Both the position numbers and the translations under genes were made by a program. From contig NZ_QICB01000003.1 in NCBI RefSeq assembly GCF_003725295.1, positions 211,927 to 275,926 of the forward strand: a stretch of DNA of 64,000 bases, given 5' to 3'. A model generated the notes under the pieces. That model had not been told where the DNA came from. It saw only the letters and a program-made list of their open reading frames with translations, and ran no database searches. Position 1 is the stretch's first letter, and every line of letters begins with the position of its first letter. Below, in pieces: positions 7,661 to 15,387 of the stretch. Source of the DNA: Slackia faecicanis. Lineage in GTDB: Bacteria > Actinomycetota > Coriobacteriia > Coriobacteriales > Eggerthellaceae.

Positions 7661-8339
7661 CGCGCAGCAGACGCGCCGCGGCACGATAGAACACCCGCGA
7701 CGAGATGCGCTCCACCTCGCACGCGAAATCGCACATCCACATCGCTGGGTGCTCGTCGAAAAACAGTTCGAACGCCGTCGCTGGCGAACCGCCGGGAAGA
7801 TCGGCCAGGGCAACGCCGCATGATGCCGCGTCCACCGCCCCCGATTCCACGCTCGCAAGAAACTGCAGCAGCTCAAGCTCGGACGAAACATGGTCGAGCG
7901 ATTCGTTCGTGCCCTGAGGACGACCCAGGCCGCATGCGGCGCAAAAGCGCTCGACGGCGATGGCGGAGGGGCTGACGAAAAGCAGCGGGGCCGCATGGGT
8001 GCGCGCCGCCGCCCAAACGCTTTCGTACGGACTTGCCGCAGGCGTCGGCGGACCGACGAACAGCCGCGTCGCCTCCTGGCGCAGCGCATGCAAAACGGCC
8101 TCGGGACCTTCGCCTGAATCCGCCCGCGTCAGCTCGCCGCACTCCGCATCGGCGGCAAACCCCCACGCACGGCGCAGCTCGTCCAGCGCATCGGCCCATT
8201 CGCCCGACGCAATCGGCATCACGGCGCCGCGATCGGGATAGCGAAATGAAAACGCAAGAAACTCGCAGGTCGTGGCAACAAGGCCCCAATCCGTCACAAC
8301 ATCATGCGACCCTGCGGCCCCACAAGAAACGCTTTGCAT
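7641..8339 (-). CDS. TorD/DmsD-family molybdoenzyme chaperone
   Basis: The 232-residue protein is all-helical in character and fits the TorD dehydrogenase-chaperone family: an N-terminal helix with FLAFSFRYPD, then EATRLFVGPP.PAASPYESVW, then a helix with LDHVSSELELLQFL, all characteristic. Such chaperones bind the Tat signal of the molybdoenzyme subunit and hold it until the cofactor is inserted. It is the last gene of the dmsABC-like operon. The ATG at 8339 has AAGGGG seven bases upstream, whereas the longer frame has no ribosome site. Its final codons and stop lie inside repeat copy A. Confidence 0.88.
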   Translation of the reverse strand: MQSVSCGAAGSHDVVTDWGLVATTCEFLAFSFRYPDRGAVMPIASGEWADALDELRRAWGFAADAECGELTRADSGEGPEAVLHALRQEATRLFVGPPTPAASPYESVWAAARTHAAPLLFVSPSAIAVERFCAACGLGRPQGTNESLDHVSSELELLQFLASVESGAVDAASCGVALADLPGGSPATAFELFFDEHPAMWMCDFACEVERISSRVFYRAAARLLRDFVSAR

Positions 8340-8359
8340 GTGTTTACCCCTTTCCCCCG

Positions 8360-8788
8360 TCATCGCTTCGACACAACGGCCTTCATCTTCGGCGCGAACA
8401 AGACAACATGCACCAAAGCAAGCGCCATGAACAACTGCGCCGAAAACGCATGGACAGGCGCCCAGAAGAAAAACCCTCCGGCATACAGGCCGAACGTCGG
8501 CAGCACGGCACCCGACACCATCAGGCCCGAAACCGCGCAAACCGCCAGATCGACGAAGATCGCCGCATTCAACACGAACGAAAAAGCCTTGCCCGCACGG
8601 CGTTTGCGAAATCCGTTCTGGAACAGCCTGGCGCCTTCCTCGTGGCGCGCCGCCACATGGACGATCACCGCAACCGCGAACACAAGCCCCGCCCATTCAT
8701 GCACGCCATAGCCAGTCGAATCGGGAAACATCAGCGCGATCGCGCCCGCGGCAAGCACGACGTCGAAAACGAATGATCGCATACTCAT
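8360..8788 (-). CDS. Small four-helix membrane protein with four His (cytochrome b/DUF4405-like)
   Basis: The 142-residue protein has four hydrophobic segments (about 6-20, 33-47, 72-92 and 110-130). Two histidine pairs, His30/His44 and His113/His127, are each spaced by 14 residues on helices, the geometry expected for axial ligands of two b-type haems. This resembles DUF4405 and cytochrome b561-like proteins. Sitting between the CX4CH protein and the TorD chaperone, it is probably an electron-carrying membrane subunit of the molybdoenzyme. ATG at 8788 follows GAGGTG; the gene starts five bases after the upstream stop. Haem binding is inference. Confidence 0.75.
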   Translation of the reverse strand: MSMRSFVFDVVLAAGAIALMFPDSTGYGVHEWAGLVFAVAVIVHVAARHEEGARLFQNGFRKRRAGKAFSFVLNAAIFVDLAVCAVSGLMVSGAVLPTFGLYAGGFFFWAPVHAFSAQLFMALALVHVVLFAPKMKAVVSKR

Positions 8789-8793
8789 CGATG

Positions 8794-9153
8794 TCACCTC
8801 GACTTTCTTACCATGACGATGGCGATGCATGCGAACATGGCGGGCACCAGAAGCCACACCATGAGGCTGACGCCCGATGCCCGGCGGTAGCCGTCGGAAA
8901 GGGCACTCCACGCGTGGCAATCGACTGACGCGCAGCCATCTTCCGGACACTTCATCTCATGGATGCCGTCGGGTGCGGGCACGTTATCGAACCCGTGGCA
9001 TTGCCCGGTGGCGCACCCCTGCACGACAGGGCATTCCGATTCGGCCGTGATGCCCGCAGGTGCGCCCACGGCGTCGAGCGCGACATCGGCCGCGAAAAAC
9101 GACAGCAGGCACGCCGCCGCGAAAAGAGCCGCGTAAGCGAAGATTCGCCTCAT
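8794..9153 (-). CDS. Membrane-anchored protein with two CX4CH motifs
   Basis: The 119-residue protein has an N-terminal hydrophobic anchor or signal (residues 4-22), an extracytoplasmic loop of about 70 residues and a C-terminal membrane helix (95-115). The loop contains two near repeats, CPVVQGCATGQCHGF and CPEDGCASVDCHAW. Each ends in CX4CH (residues 47-53 and 74-80) with an additional upstream Cys. CX4CH is a known c-type haem attachment variant in tetrahaem cytochrome c3, so a two-haem electron shuttle is plausible; metal or disulfide roles remain possible. It lies between the NrfD anchor and the four-His membrane protein in one operon. I do not recognise a named family. Confidence 0.7.
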   Translation of the reverse strand: MRRIFAYAALFAAACLLSFFAADVALDAVGAPAGITAESECPVVQGCATGQCHGFDNVPAPDGIHEMKCPEDGCASVDCHAWSALSDGYRRASGVSLMVWLLVPAMFACIAIVMVRKSR

Positions 9154-9197
9154 CGCGCCATCACCTTCCCTTCAGACAGCCGAAATACAACCGACGA

Positions 9198-9238
9198 ACC
9201 CGCGCGTCGCATGCGCTCGCACAAAACGACACGCGGGT
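9198..9238 (-). terminator. Intra-operon hairpin after the NrfD gene
   Basis: ACCCGCG (9198-9204) can pair with CGCGGGT (9232-9238). It lies in the only sizable gap (93 bases) of the operon, between the NrfD anchor and the CX4CH gene. It may be a partial terminator or mRNA-stability hairpin. Confidence 0.35.
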
Positions 9239-9246
9239 CTTTTCGC

Positions 9247-10476
9247 CTATTCGGCCGACTTCAACGGAAGATGCTTGACGCCCAGAAGCAGCATCAAAAC
9301 GCCCAGGGCGAACACGCCGGCGACGACGCCGAATTCGATCGGCGCAGGCGCATACACGCTGTTCGCATACAGGCTCGCAAACGAGCCGTACGCATCGTAG
9401 CCGCCAAGCGCCGCATGATCGGTCAAAACGGTGGGCATGTCGAGATTAGGAACCTGGAACCCGCCTACGATAAGCTGCACGCGCTTGCAGAAGATGCCGA
9501 CGATGGCCAGCACGGACGCCACGATGAGCAGCGCATTGGAGCGCAGCTTAGGCGTGAAGCACACGACGGCACACGCGATACACCCGATAACCTCGACCCA
9601 GAAGAAGGGGGCGAGCACGCCGCTCGTGAGCATCTCCACGATGCCCACGCCGCCTTCGGAAAGCGGATAACCCGTAGTCAGAAGGTCGCATCCGAAGAAA
9701 TACAGGTCCACGCACACGAACGCGCCCAGAAGCTTCGCCATCTTGACGAGGTTGTCGTCGGCCACGTCGAAATAGCCCGCCGCACGCAGCGCGATGACGA
9801 CGGCCAGCACCAGGGCGGTTCCGCACACCAGGGCGGAGCTCACGAACCACGGGGCCAGAAGGGCGGTATGCCAGAACTCGTGGGAAATGTTCAGTCCCAG
9901 AATCCAAGCCGTCACCGAATGGACCAGCACCGCCACCACAAGCGCGACCACGCTGATGACGCGCAGGGCCACCGCGCGCATCTTGCCTTGCTCGAAGCGG
10001 ATCTGCGCCCACAGATAGAAAAGCGAAAGCACCAGATACGTTCCGATGACCAGCACGTCCCACATCAGCGGACTGGTCAGATTGGAGTACACGAACAGCT
10101 CCCACAGACGGATCGGCTGGCCGAGGTCGACCACCACCAGGCCGATCGCGCACACGGTGCAGCAGATCGAGGTCCACACGGCGACCTTGCTGATGCCGCC
10201 GAAGCCCTTGATGCCGAACGCCTTCGGCATGGAGCTGATGATCAGGCCGCCCGCGGACAGGCCGACGAAGAACATGAAGGACATGATGTAGAGACCCCAC
10301 GAATCAAGGTCGCGCATGCCCGTCTGGATCATGCCGCCCGAAAGCTGGACCATCCACAACGCGATGCCGGCGACGGTGATGACGGCGGACACGGCAATGG
10401 CAATATTGAGGGCCTTGCCCGCTTTGCAAGGCGCCCCGGTCTTGGCGGCGGATGCCGCCTGCTTGTTGTCAGACAT
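9247..10476 (-). CDS. NrfD/PsrC-type membrane anchor subunit
   Basis: The 409-residue protein has about ten predicted membrane helices. NrfD-family features are visible, such as SWGLYIMSFMFFVGLSAGG and LWELFVYSNLTSPLMWDVLV near the quinone site. NrfD/PsrC proteins oxidise menaquinol and pass electrons to the FeS subunit. It follows the FeS gene by 13 bases, giving the order A-B-C of a CISM (complex iron-sulfur molybdoenzyme). The ATG at 10476 has GAGGGGAAAG immediately upstream; the longer frame overlaps the FeS gene and is a shadow. Family members usually bind no haem, which makes the two extra downstream membrane proteins notable. Confidence 0.9.
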   Translation of the reverse strand: MSDNKQAASAAKTGAPCKAGKALNIAIAVSAVITVAGIALWMVQLSGGMIQTGMRDLDSWGLYIMSFMFFVGLSAGGLIISSMPKAFGIKGFGGISKVAVWTSICCTVCAIGLVVVDLGQPIRLWELFVYSNLTSPLMWDVLVIGTYLVLSLFYLWAQIRFEQGKMRAVALRVISVVALVVAVLVHSVTAWILGLNISHEFWHTALLAPWFVSSALVCGTALVLAVVIALRAAGYFDVADDNLVKMAKLLGAFVCVDLYFFGCDLLTTGYPLSEGGVGIVEMLTSGVLAPFFWVEVIGCIACAVVCFTPKLRSNALLIVASVLAIVGIFCKRVQLIVGGFQVPNLDMPTVLTDHAALGGYDAYGSFASLYANSVYAPAPIEFGVVAGVFALGVLMLLLGVKHLPLKSAE

Positions 10477-10489
10477 TCTTTCCCCTCGC

Positions 10490-11110
10490 TTACACCAGGT
10501 AATACACGGACGGAGAGGTTCCGCTATCGGGAAGGAGCTGCATGTATTCGCGCTCCCTGATAAGCTTGGACACCTCGGAATCGGGATCGTCGAAATCGCC
10601 GAAATAGCGCACGCGTGCGGGGCACACCTCGATGCACGCGGGCTGGAGCCCCTGCGCAAGGCGATGCCAACACATGGTGCATTTCTCCACCGTGTGCTTC
10701 TGATGCTTGGCAACGCTCACATCGCCCATATCCTGGCCGATCGCATACACGGGCTCTTCCCAGTTGAAGCTGCGCACGCCCGTGTAAGGGCAGGCGGCCA
10801 TGCACATGCGGCAGCCGATGCACTTGTCGTAATCCTGGCGAACGGCACCCGTGGCCTCGTCTTTATACGTCGCGCCCACAGGGCACACCTTCACGCATGC
10901 GGGGTTGTCGCAATGCTGGCACGAAACGGCGATGTTCCCCATGGAAAGGTTGGGATAGGTTCCCTTCGGGGTGTCGCGATTCTCGCCGCCTTCGGTCAGG
11001 ATGCGATTCCACCACACGCCGTCGGGCAGGTTGTTCTCCACCTTGCATGCAACGGCGCACGCGTGGCAGCCGATGCACGACTTCTTATCGATAACATATC
11101 CGAGACGCAT
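10490..11110 (-). CDS. 4Fe-4S ferredoxin-type subunit (DmsB/PsrB-like)
   Basis: The protein of 206 residues contains four cysteine clusters in the DmsB/NrfC arrangement: CIGCHACAVAC, CQHCDNPACVKVCP, CIGCRMCMAACP and CTMCWHRLAQGLQPACIEVCP. They predict four [4Fe-4S] centres that wire the membrane anchor to the molybdopterin subunit. It has no signal peptide of its own, so it would be exported through Tat with its catalytic partner. Two bases separate it from the catalytic gene and 13 from the anchor gene, consistent with one transcript. Confidence 0.94.
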   Translation of the reverse strand: MRLGYVIDKKSCIGCHACAVACKVENNLPDGVWWNRILTEGGENRDTPKGTYPNLSMGNIAVSCQHCDNPACVKVCPVGATYKDEATGAVRQDYDKCIGCRMCMAACPYTGVRSFNWEEPVYAIGQDMGDVSVAKHQKHTVEKCTMCWHRLAQGLQPACIEVCPARVRYFGDFDDPDSEVSKLIREREYMQLLPDSGTSPSVYYLV

Positions 11111-11112
11111 CG

Positions 11113-13656
11113 CTATTCACCCTCTTCGTTCCACACGCGGACCTCGCAAAGCACGTCCATGAAATTGTTGTTCACGCCGAACACGTCGTATTCGGTGGAG
11201 CTGAGCTCAGACCAGCCGCCCGCCTTGTGCTGGTAGCGCTGCCATCCCTTGGGATAGACCAGCGTGCCGGGACGAATGGCGTCGGAGAAGACCGCCCTGG
11301 CAACCGCCGTTCCGCGATCGTTGTAGCATTCCACGTAATCGCCGTCAGCGATGCCGCGCGCAGCCGCATCAGCGGGGTTGATCCGCACGAACGGCTCGGA
11401 GTCGAGCTCGCGCAGAAGCGGCGTACTGTACCACTGGGAGTGCACGCGATAGCGAGGACGCTCGCTCATGAGCACCAGCGGATACTTCTTGTACAGGTCG
11501 TTTTCGGGCCATGCCTCCAAAGGCGGGAACCAACGCGCCATGCGGTCGCGTTCCACCTCTTCGGGCGTCGGGGTCTTGCTGGAAAGCGCGCGCACCATGG
11601 GCATTTCGCGATAGAACTCGAAGCGGCCCGAAGCCGTGCCGAAGACACCGTCCTTGTAGGCGATATGGGGCTCTTTTTCGGCGTCGCCCTCGATGAAGCG
11701 AATCTGCTTCTTCTCGCGCAGCGCATCCATGCTCACGCCGACCATCGCGCACGTGTCGCAGTCGAAAAGCTCCTCGAGGATTTCCTCGTTGGACAGGGTG
11801 AAAAATTCGCCCAGGCCGAGCTTTTCGGCCAGCTCGGTGATAATCTGGGTGTCGGGCTTGCTCTCGTACAAAGGTTCAATCGCCTTCTCGCTGTAGTTCA
11901 GCGAGAAGCACTGGCCGGCGTTGGCCACCTCTTCGAGCTCGAACCACTGCGCCACGGGAAGCACCATGTCGGCATAGCGGGCCGAATCGGTCATGACGGA
12001 ATCGGCCACCACCACGTAATCGAGCGACGGGATGATGTCGTCGGTCCATGCGTGCGTGTCGGTGTGGGTGTTCAAGGGGTTGGCCGAATACATCCACAGC
12101 ATCTTGATCTTGGCATCTTGGCCTGCAAATTTGCCGGTCTTGGCAACGTTGGCGAAATCGACGCTGGGAATGCTCAGGCCCGTGCTCGCGCCGGTCGGCG
12201 CCTTATAGGCGGCGTTGTCGCCCATGTGGATGCCCCAGTACGAACCGTACGAAGCGCCGGGCTTGCCGAGGTTGCCGACAAGCGCGCAAAGCGTCAGGCC
12301 CGCCATGGTGGTGTGGCCGCCGTTGTTGTATGCCTGCGGGCCGTAGCCCTCGTAATGAAACACCGGGCCGTCGATGCAGACGTCGGCCAGATACTCGATG
12401 TCTTCGACGGAAACCTCGCACAGCTCGCTCGCCTCTTCGAGGCTATGCGACATGATCTCCTCTTTCAGCAGCTCGTATGCCGTGCGGCACGCCACGCCGC
12501 CAAGGTCGTACGAACCCTCGATCGCCACATGCGTCGGGTCGGCCTCCGTCAAGGGAACGAGCGCGCCGTCGACGAGCACCATATAGGGGTCGTCCATGAC
12601 CTCCTGGCCGGTCGTCGGGTCGATCACGCCGGTTGCAACGGGGGCGATGCCGGTGTCGCTGCGACGGACGAACATACCCGTGTCGCTGCGCACCAAAAAC
12701 GGCGCCACCGTGTGGTCGCGAAGATAGGCCACGTCCTGCGCACCGCGCTCCACGATCACGCGCATGATGGCGTACTTCAAAAGCGTGTCGCTTCCCGGGC
12801 GGACGGGAATCCACTTGTCGGATTTCGACGCGATCTGCGTGTACGTGGGGTCGATGACGACGAGCTTGGTGCCGCCCTCCATCGCCTCTTTGATGTGATG
12901 CCAGTTCTGAACCTGCGCATCGGTGATGTTGGCGCCCCACACCATGATGGTCTTGGCGTTCTTTGCATCGGTGGGCTCGTTACCCTCCCACATGGCCAGG
13001 CCCATCAACGGAGTGATGTAGAGGCCGGCAACCGCCTGCATGCCGTAGAAGCTGCCCATGTCCAAGCACGGCGTGATGCTGCTGGCATTGAGGATGTTCT
13101 GCAAACGGCCGTAGGCGCCCGTGATGCCCGCCGACTGATTGCCCGAAGCGGTCAAAAACGCGAGCGCGCCTTCGCCGTATTCGGCCTGGGTCTTCTTGAT
13201 GTTCTCGGCGATTTCGGTCAGAGCCTCATCCCAGCTGATGCGCTCCCACTGACCCGCACCGCGCTCGGTTCCCTGCACGCGACGCATGGGATACTGAACA
13301 CGCTCGGGGTCGTAGATGCGATGCACGTGCGAAAGGCCGCGCTGGCAGATGCGGCTGTAGCAATCCTCGTTGTACGGCGCGCGAGACGTCTTGACCACCT
13401 TGCCGTCGCGCACATGCACGTTCAGATGGCAGAAGCCGAAACAGTTCGGCCTGCATACTCCTCGAAAGATCGTTTCGCCCTCGTTGTTCGGCTGTCCCGC
13501 AACGAATTCCCCTGCAACCTGCGGCAGCCCCGGCTGCGATTGAGCGCATGACGTAAGCGAGACGGTCGCCGTCGTTCCGGCGGCAACCGCGGCCGTCGTC
13601 TTCAGAAAGCTTCTACGCGTGATTGTGCGAGAGCCCGCATTCTGTTCCGCTGCCAA
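11113..13656 (-). CDS. Molybdopterin oxidoreductase, DMSO-reductase family, Tat-exported
   Basis: The 847-residue catalytic subunit has a twin-arginine signal (TITRRSFLKT, Arg14-Arg15). An N-terminal [4Fe-4S] motif follows (CRPNCFGFCHLN with a later CQRG cysteine), then molybdopterin-binding regions including VVIDPTYTQIASKSDKWIPVRPG and the C-terminal dinucleotide-binding domain (HSQWYSTPLLREL, INPADAAARGIADGDYVE). It should act on the outer face of the membrane as a terminal reductase; the acceptor (sulfoxide, sulfur compound, organic acceptor) cannot be read from sequence. I choose the TTG at 13656, preceded by AGGGGG, because it puts the twin arginines 14 residues in. The next subunit starts two bases after its stop. 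Confidence 0.9.
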   Translation of the reverse strand: MAAEQNAGSRTITRRSFLKTTAAVAAGTTATVSLTSCAQSQPGLPQVAGEFVAGQPNNEGETIFRGVCRPNCFGFCHLNVHVRDGKVVKTSRAPYNEDCYSRICQRGLSHVHRIYDPERVQYPMRRVQGTERGAGQWERISWDEALTEIAENIKKTQAEYGEGALAFLTASGNQSAGITGAYGRLQNILNASSITPCLDMGSFYGMQAVAGLYITPLMGLAMWEGNEPTDAKNAKTIMVWGANITDAQVQNWHHIKEAMEGGTKLVVIDPTYTQIASKSDKWIPVRPGSDTLLKYAIMRVIVERGAQDVAYLRDHTVAPFLVRSDTGMFVRRSDTGIAPVATGVIDPTTGQEVMDDPYMVLVDGALVPLTEADPTHVAIEGSYDLGGVACRTAYELLKEEIMSHSLEEASELCEVSVEDIEYLADVCIDGPVFHYEGYGPQAYNNGGHTTMAGLTLCALVGNLGKPGASYGSYWGIHMGDNAAYKAPTGASTGLSIPSVDFANVAKTGKFAGQDAKIKMLWMYSANPLNTHTDTHAWTDDIIPSLDYVVVADSVMTDSARYADMVLPVAQWFELEEVANAGQCFSLNYSEKAIEPLYESKPDTQIITELAEKLGLGEFFTLSNEEILEELFDCDTCAMVGVSMDALREKKQIRFIEGDAEKEPHIAYKDGVFGTASGRFEFYREMPMVRALSSKTPTPEEVERDRMARWFPPLEAWPENDLYKKYPLVLMSERPRYRVHSQWYSTPLLRELDSEPFVRINPADAAARGIADGDYVECYNDRGTAVARAVFSDAIRPGTLVYPKGWQRYQHKAGGWSELSSTEYDVFGVNNNFMDVLCEVRVWNEEGE

Positions 13657-13790
13657 TGTTCCCCCTAACAAAAGATTCGAACCGTCCGCTTCAAAGGCGT
13701 TGCGTTGCGCATCGCGACGACCTTTCCCCTGCGGACGTCCTCCCTCACGCAAGCGGCGCTTGCGTCCTTGACAAGAACCAGCTGATTCTT

Positions 13791-13852
13791 TTGTCATAGG
13801 TTGTCATACATACAGGGGATATTCAAGGATTGAATAGGGCAATATATGACAA
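13791..13852 (-). promoter_or_regulatory. Candidate operator array upstream of the molybdoenzyme operon
   Basis: Two direct copies of TTGTCATA (13791-13798 and 13801-13808) have a period of 10 bases. An inverted copy TATGACAA lies at 13845-13852. Between them is a perfect palindrome ATTCAA-GGA-TTGAAT (13821-13835). The array lies 135-196 bases before the start codon in a locally AT-rich stretch. The cognate regulator is unknown; the GntR gene 1 kb upstream is one candidate. Confidence 0.5.
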
Positions 13853-13910
13853 TGATTATTCTATTTTGAGTATGATCGACGAAAAAACGCCTGAAGAAAC
13901 GCGTCTTATC

Positions 13911-14858
13911 CTATTTCTTCGCGCCGTCGCCCACGAATCCGTCGGCAAAACTGCTCGGAAGCACGAGCGTGCCGCCCGATTCCTCCATGCCCTCGCACGC
14001 AAGATGCATGGTACGCAGGCGCATCGCAACGTCGTTGGCGTCGTAGCTTTCGGAGGCGTCGGCGAGCATGGCGGATATATCCTGCTCGGCCTCGGCCAGC
14101 ACGATGCGTGCATTGCGTTTGCGCTCGGCAACGGCCTCGGCGGCCATGGCCTTTTGCAGCTCCTTCGGAATGACGATGTCGCGCACCTCCACGTCGATGA
14201 TGTCGATGCCCCAAGGGGAAAGCTTCTGTTCGATGCGGTCTTTCAACTCGTCGTCGAGCTGCTCGCGCCGCGTTGCCAGCTCCGCGACGGAAATGCGGCC
14301 GATGGCCTCCCTCATCGAGGTCTGGGCCACCCACGAAACCGCCGTCACGTAGTCCTCCACCTCCACGGCCGCCTTCTCGGGGTCGAAGACCATCCAGAAC
14401 AGGACCGCGTCGACATTCACCGGCACCAGGTCTTTCGTGAGCGTTTCCTCGGCGCCGAAATACACCGACGCCACGCGCTGGTCGATGCGCACCGTATAGA
14501 ACTCGACGATGGGAATGGTGAACACGATGCCCGGCCCCGCAACCCTGTTGAACCGGCCGAAGCGCATGACCACGGCCTTCTCCCATTCCAAAACGATATG
14601 GATGGAATTAGACGCGAGAAGGCCCACGAAGCACGCAACGAGCAGCGCCGCCAGGCCGATGCGCCCCGCCACCAGCGCCCATGCCGACGCCACGATCGCG
14701 AAGGCGAGCGCGAAAACCGCGATGGAAAACACCGTTGCGCCATTGCGGGTGGTTCTCCTGCGTTCGATCTGCGGCATGGACGGCGTGCCGTCGAAACGAA
14801 GGGGGCCGCAAGCGCCCTTCTGCCTTGATTCCTTCTGCTTGCGAGCTTTTTTGCCCAT
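13911..14858 (-). CDS. SPFH/Band 7 (slipin/stomatin-like) membrane protein
   Basis: The protein of 315 residues has a basic N-terminus, a hydrophobic hairpin at about 40-80, and then the SPFH domain (EWEKAVVMRFGRFNRVAGPGIVFTIP cut at EYTVRIDQR-like positions 115-130, VDAVLFWMVFDPEKA). A coiled helix follows (ELATRREQLDDELKDRIEQKL, AVAERKRNARIVLAEAEQDI). Slipins oligomerise at the membrane and organise microdomains or regulate membrane proteases; no NfeD-type partner is present here. It lies 61 bases after the GntR gene and probably shares its transcript. ATG at 14858 follows AGGGGAG. Confidence 0.88.
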   Translation of the reverse strand: MGKKARKQKESRQKGACGPLRFDGTPSMPQIERRRTTRNGATVFSIAVFALAFAIVASAWALVAGRIGLAALLVACFVGLLASNSIHIVLEWEKAVVMRFGRFNRVAGPGIVFTIPIVEFYTVRIDQRVASVYFGAEETLTKDLVPVNVDAVLFWMVFDPEKAAVEVEDYVTAVSWVAQTSMREAIGRISVAELATRREQLDDELKDRIEQKLSPWGIDIIDVEVRDIVIPKELQKAMAAEAVAERKRNARIVLAEAEQDISAMLADASESYDANDVAMRLRTMHLACEGMEESGGTLVLPSSFADGFVGDGAKK

Positions 14859-14919
14859 CGTCTCCCCTATCCCCGCCTGATCGGCATGTTCAATACGGCA
14901 TTGCCATTCGTTCGAGCGA

Positions 14920-15387
14920 TCACGCGCCACGCGACGCATGGCCGCAGTCTGCGTCGTCGAAGCGGACGAACCGCACGCCTCCCTTGGCAGGTTCACCGCC
15001 TGCTTGCGCGTCCCGTTGCTCCTTGATGGTTTTCAGAATCTGCCGCTCGGCGTCGTCAAGCGTCATGCCCACCTCGAGGCAGCGCTTGAGGTATTCGCGC
15101 GCCAACCCTTCGGACACCGCAGAAACGGACACGTCGCAGCGTTCGCTCACATCGGCGACGAAGGCCCCTTGCCGGCGCTTCGACACGATATAGCCGTCCT
15201 CTTCGAGGCTGCCGTACACCTTGCTGACCGTGTTGTAGTTCACGCCCACCTCGGCCGCCAGGCCTCGCACCGTGGGAAGCTGGTCGTCCGTTTTATAGTA
15301 TCCAGAAGTAATCAAGTATATGAAACGATTTTTCAGCTGCAGCCATACGGGAAGGCTGCTCTTCTCATTGACTTCGAAAAGCGCCAT
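14920..15387 (-). CDS. Small GntR-family transcriptional regulator (YtrA type)
   Basis: The 155-residue protein begins with a GntR winged helix (PVWLQLKNRFIYLITSGYYKTDDQLPTVRGLAAEVGVNYNTVSKVYGSLEEDGYI) followed by a short helical tail. This is the YtrA layout, in which the ligand domain is reduced. YtrA-type repressors usually control adjacent membrane-transport or envelope-stress genes, which fits the SPFH gene next to it. The start at 15387 lies inside the 3' end of the upstream NrfD gene (23-base overlap in another frame). The ribosome site is weak, so translational coupling is likely. Confidence 0.9.
   Translation of the reverse strand: MALFEVNEKSSLPVWLQLKNRFIYLITSGYYKTDDQLPTVRGLAAEVGVNYNTVSKVYGSLEEDGYIVSKRRQGAFVADVSERCDVSVSAVSEGLAREYLKRCLEVGMTLDDAERQILKTIKEQRDAQAGGEPAKGGVRFVRFDDADCGHASRGA

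Noticed and set aside
11227..13551. Long plus-strand open frame opposite the molybdopterin subunit
   Set aside because: Same reason: a mirror of GC-rich codons with His/Ala/Arg-rich nonsense composition.
13657..13910. Possible Moco or other riboswitch before the molybdoenzyme operon
   Set aside because: The region is short, AT-rich and made of small repeats; I could not fit the conserved Moco RNA core. Protein operators explain it better.
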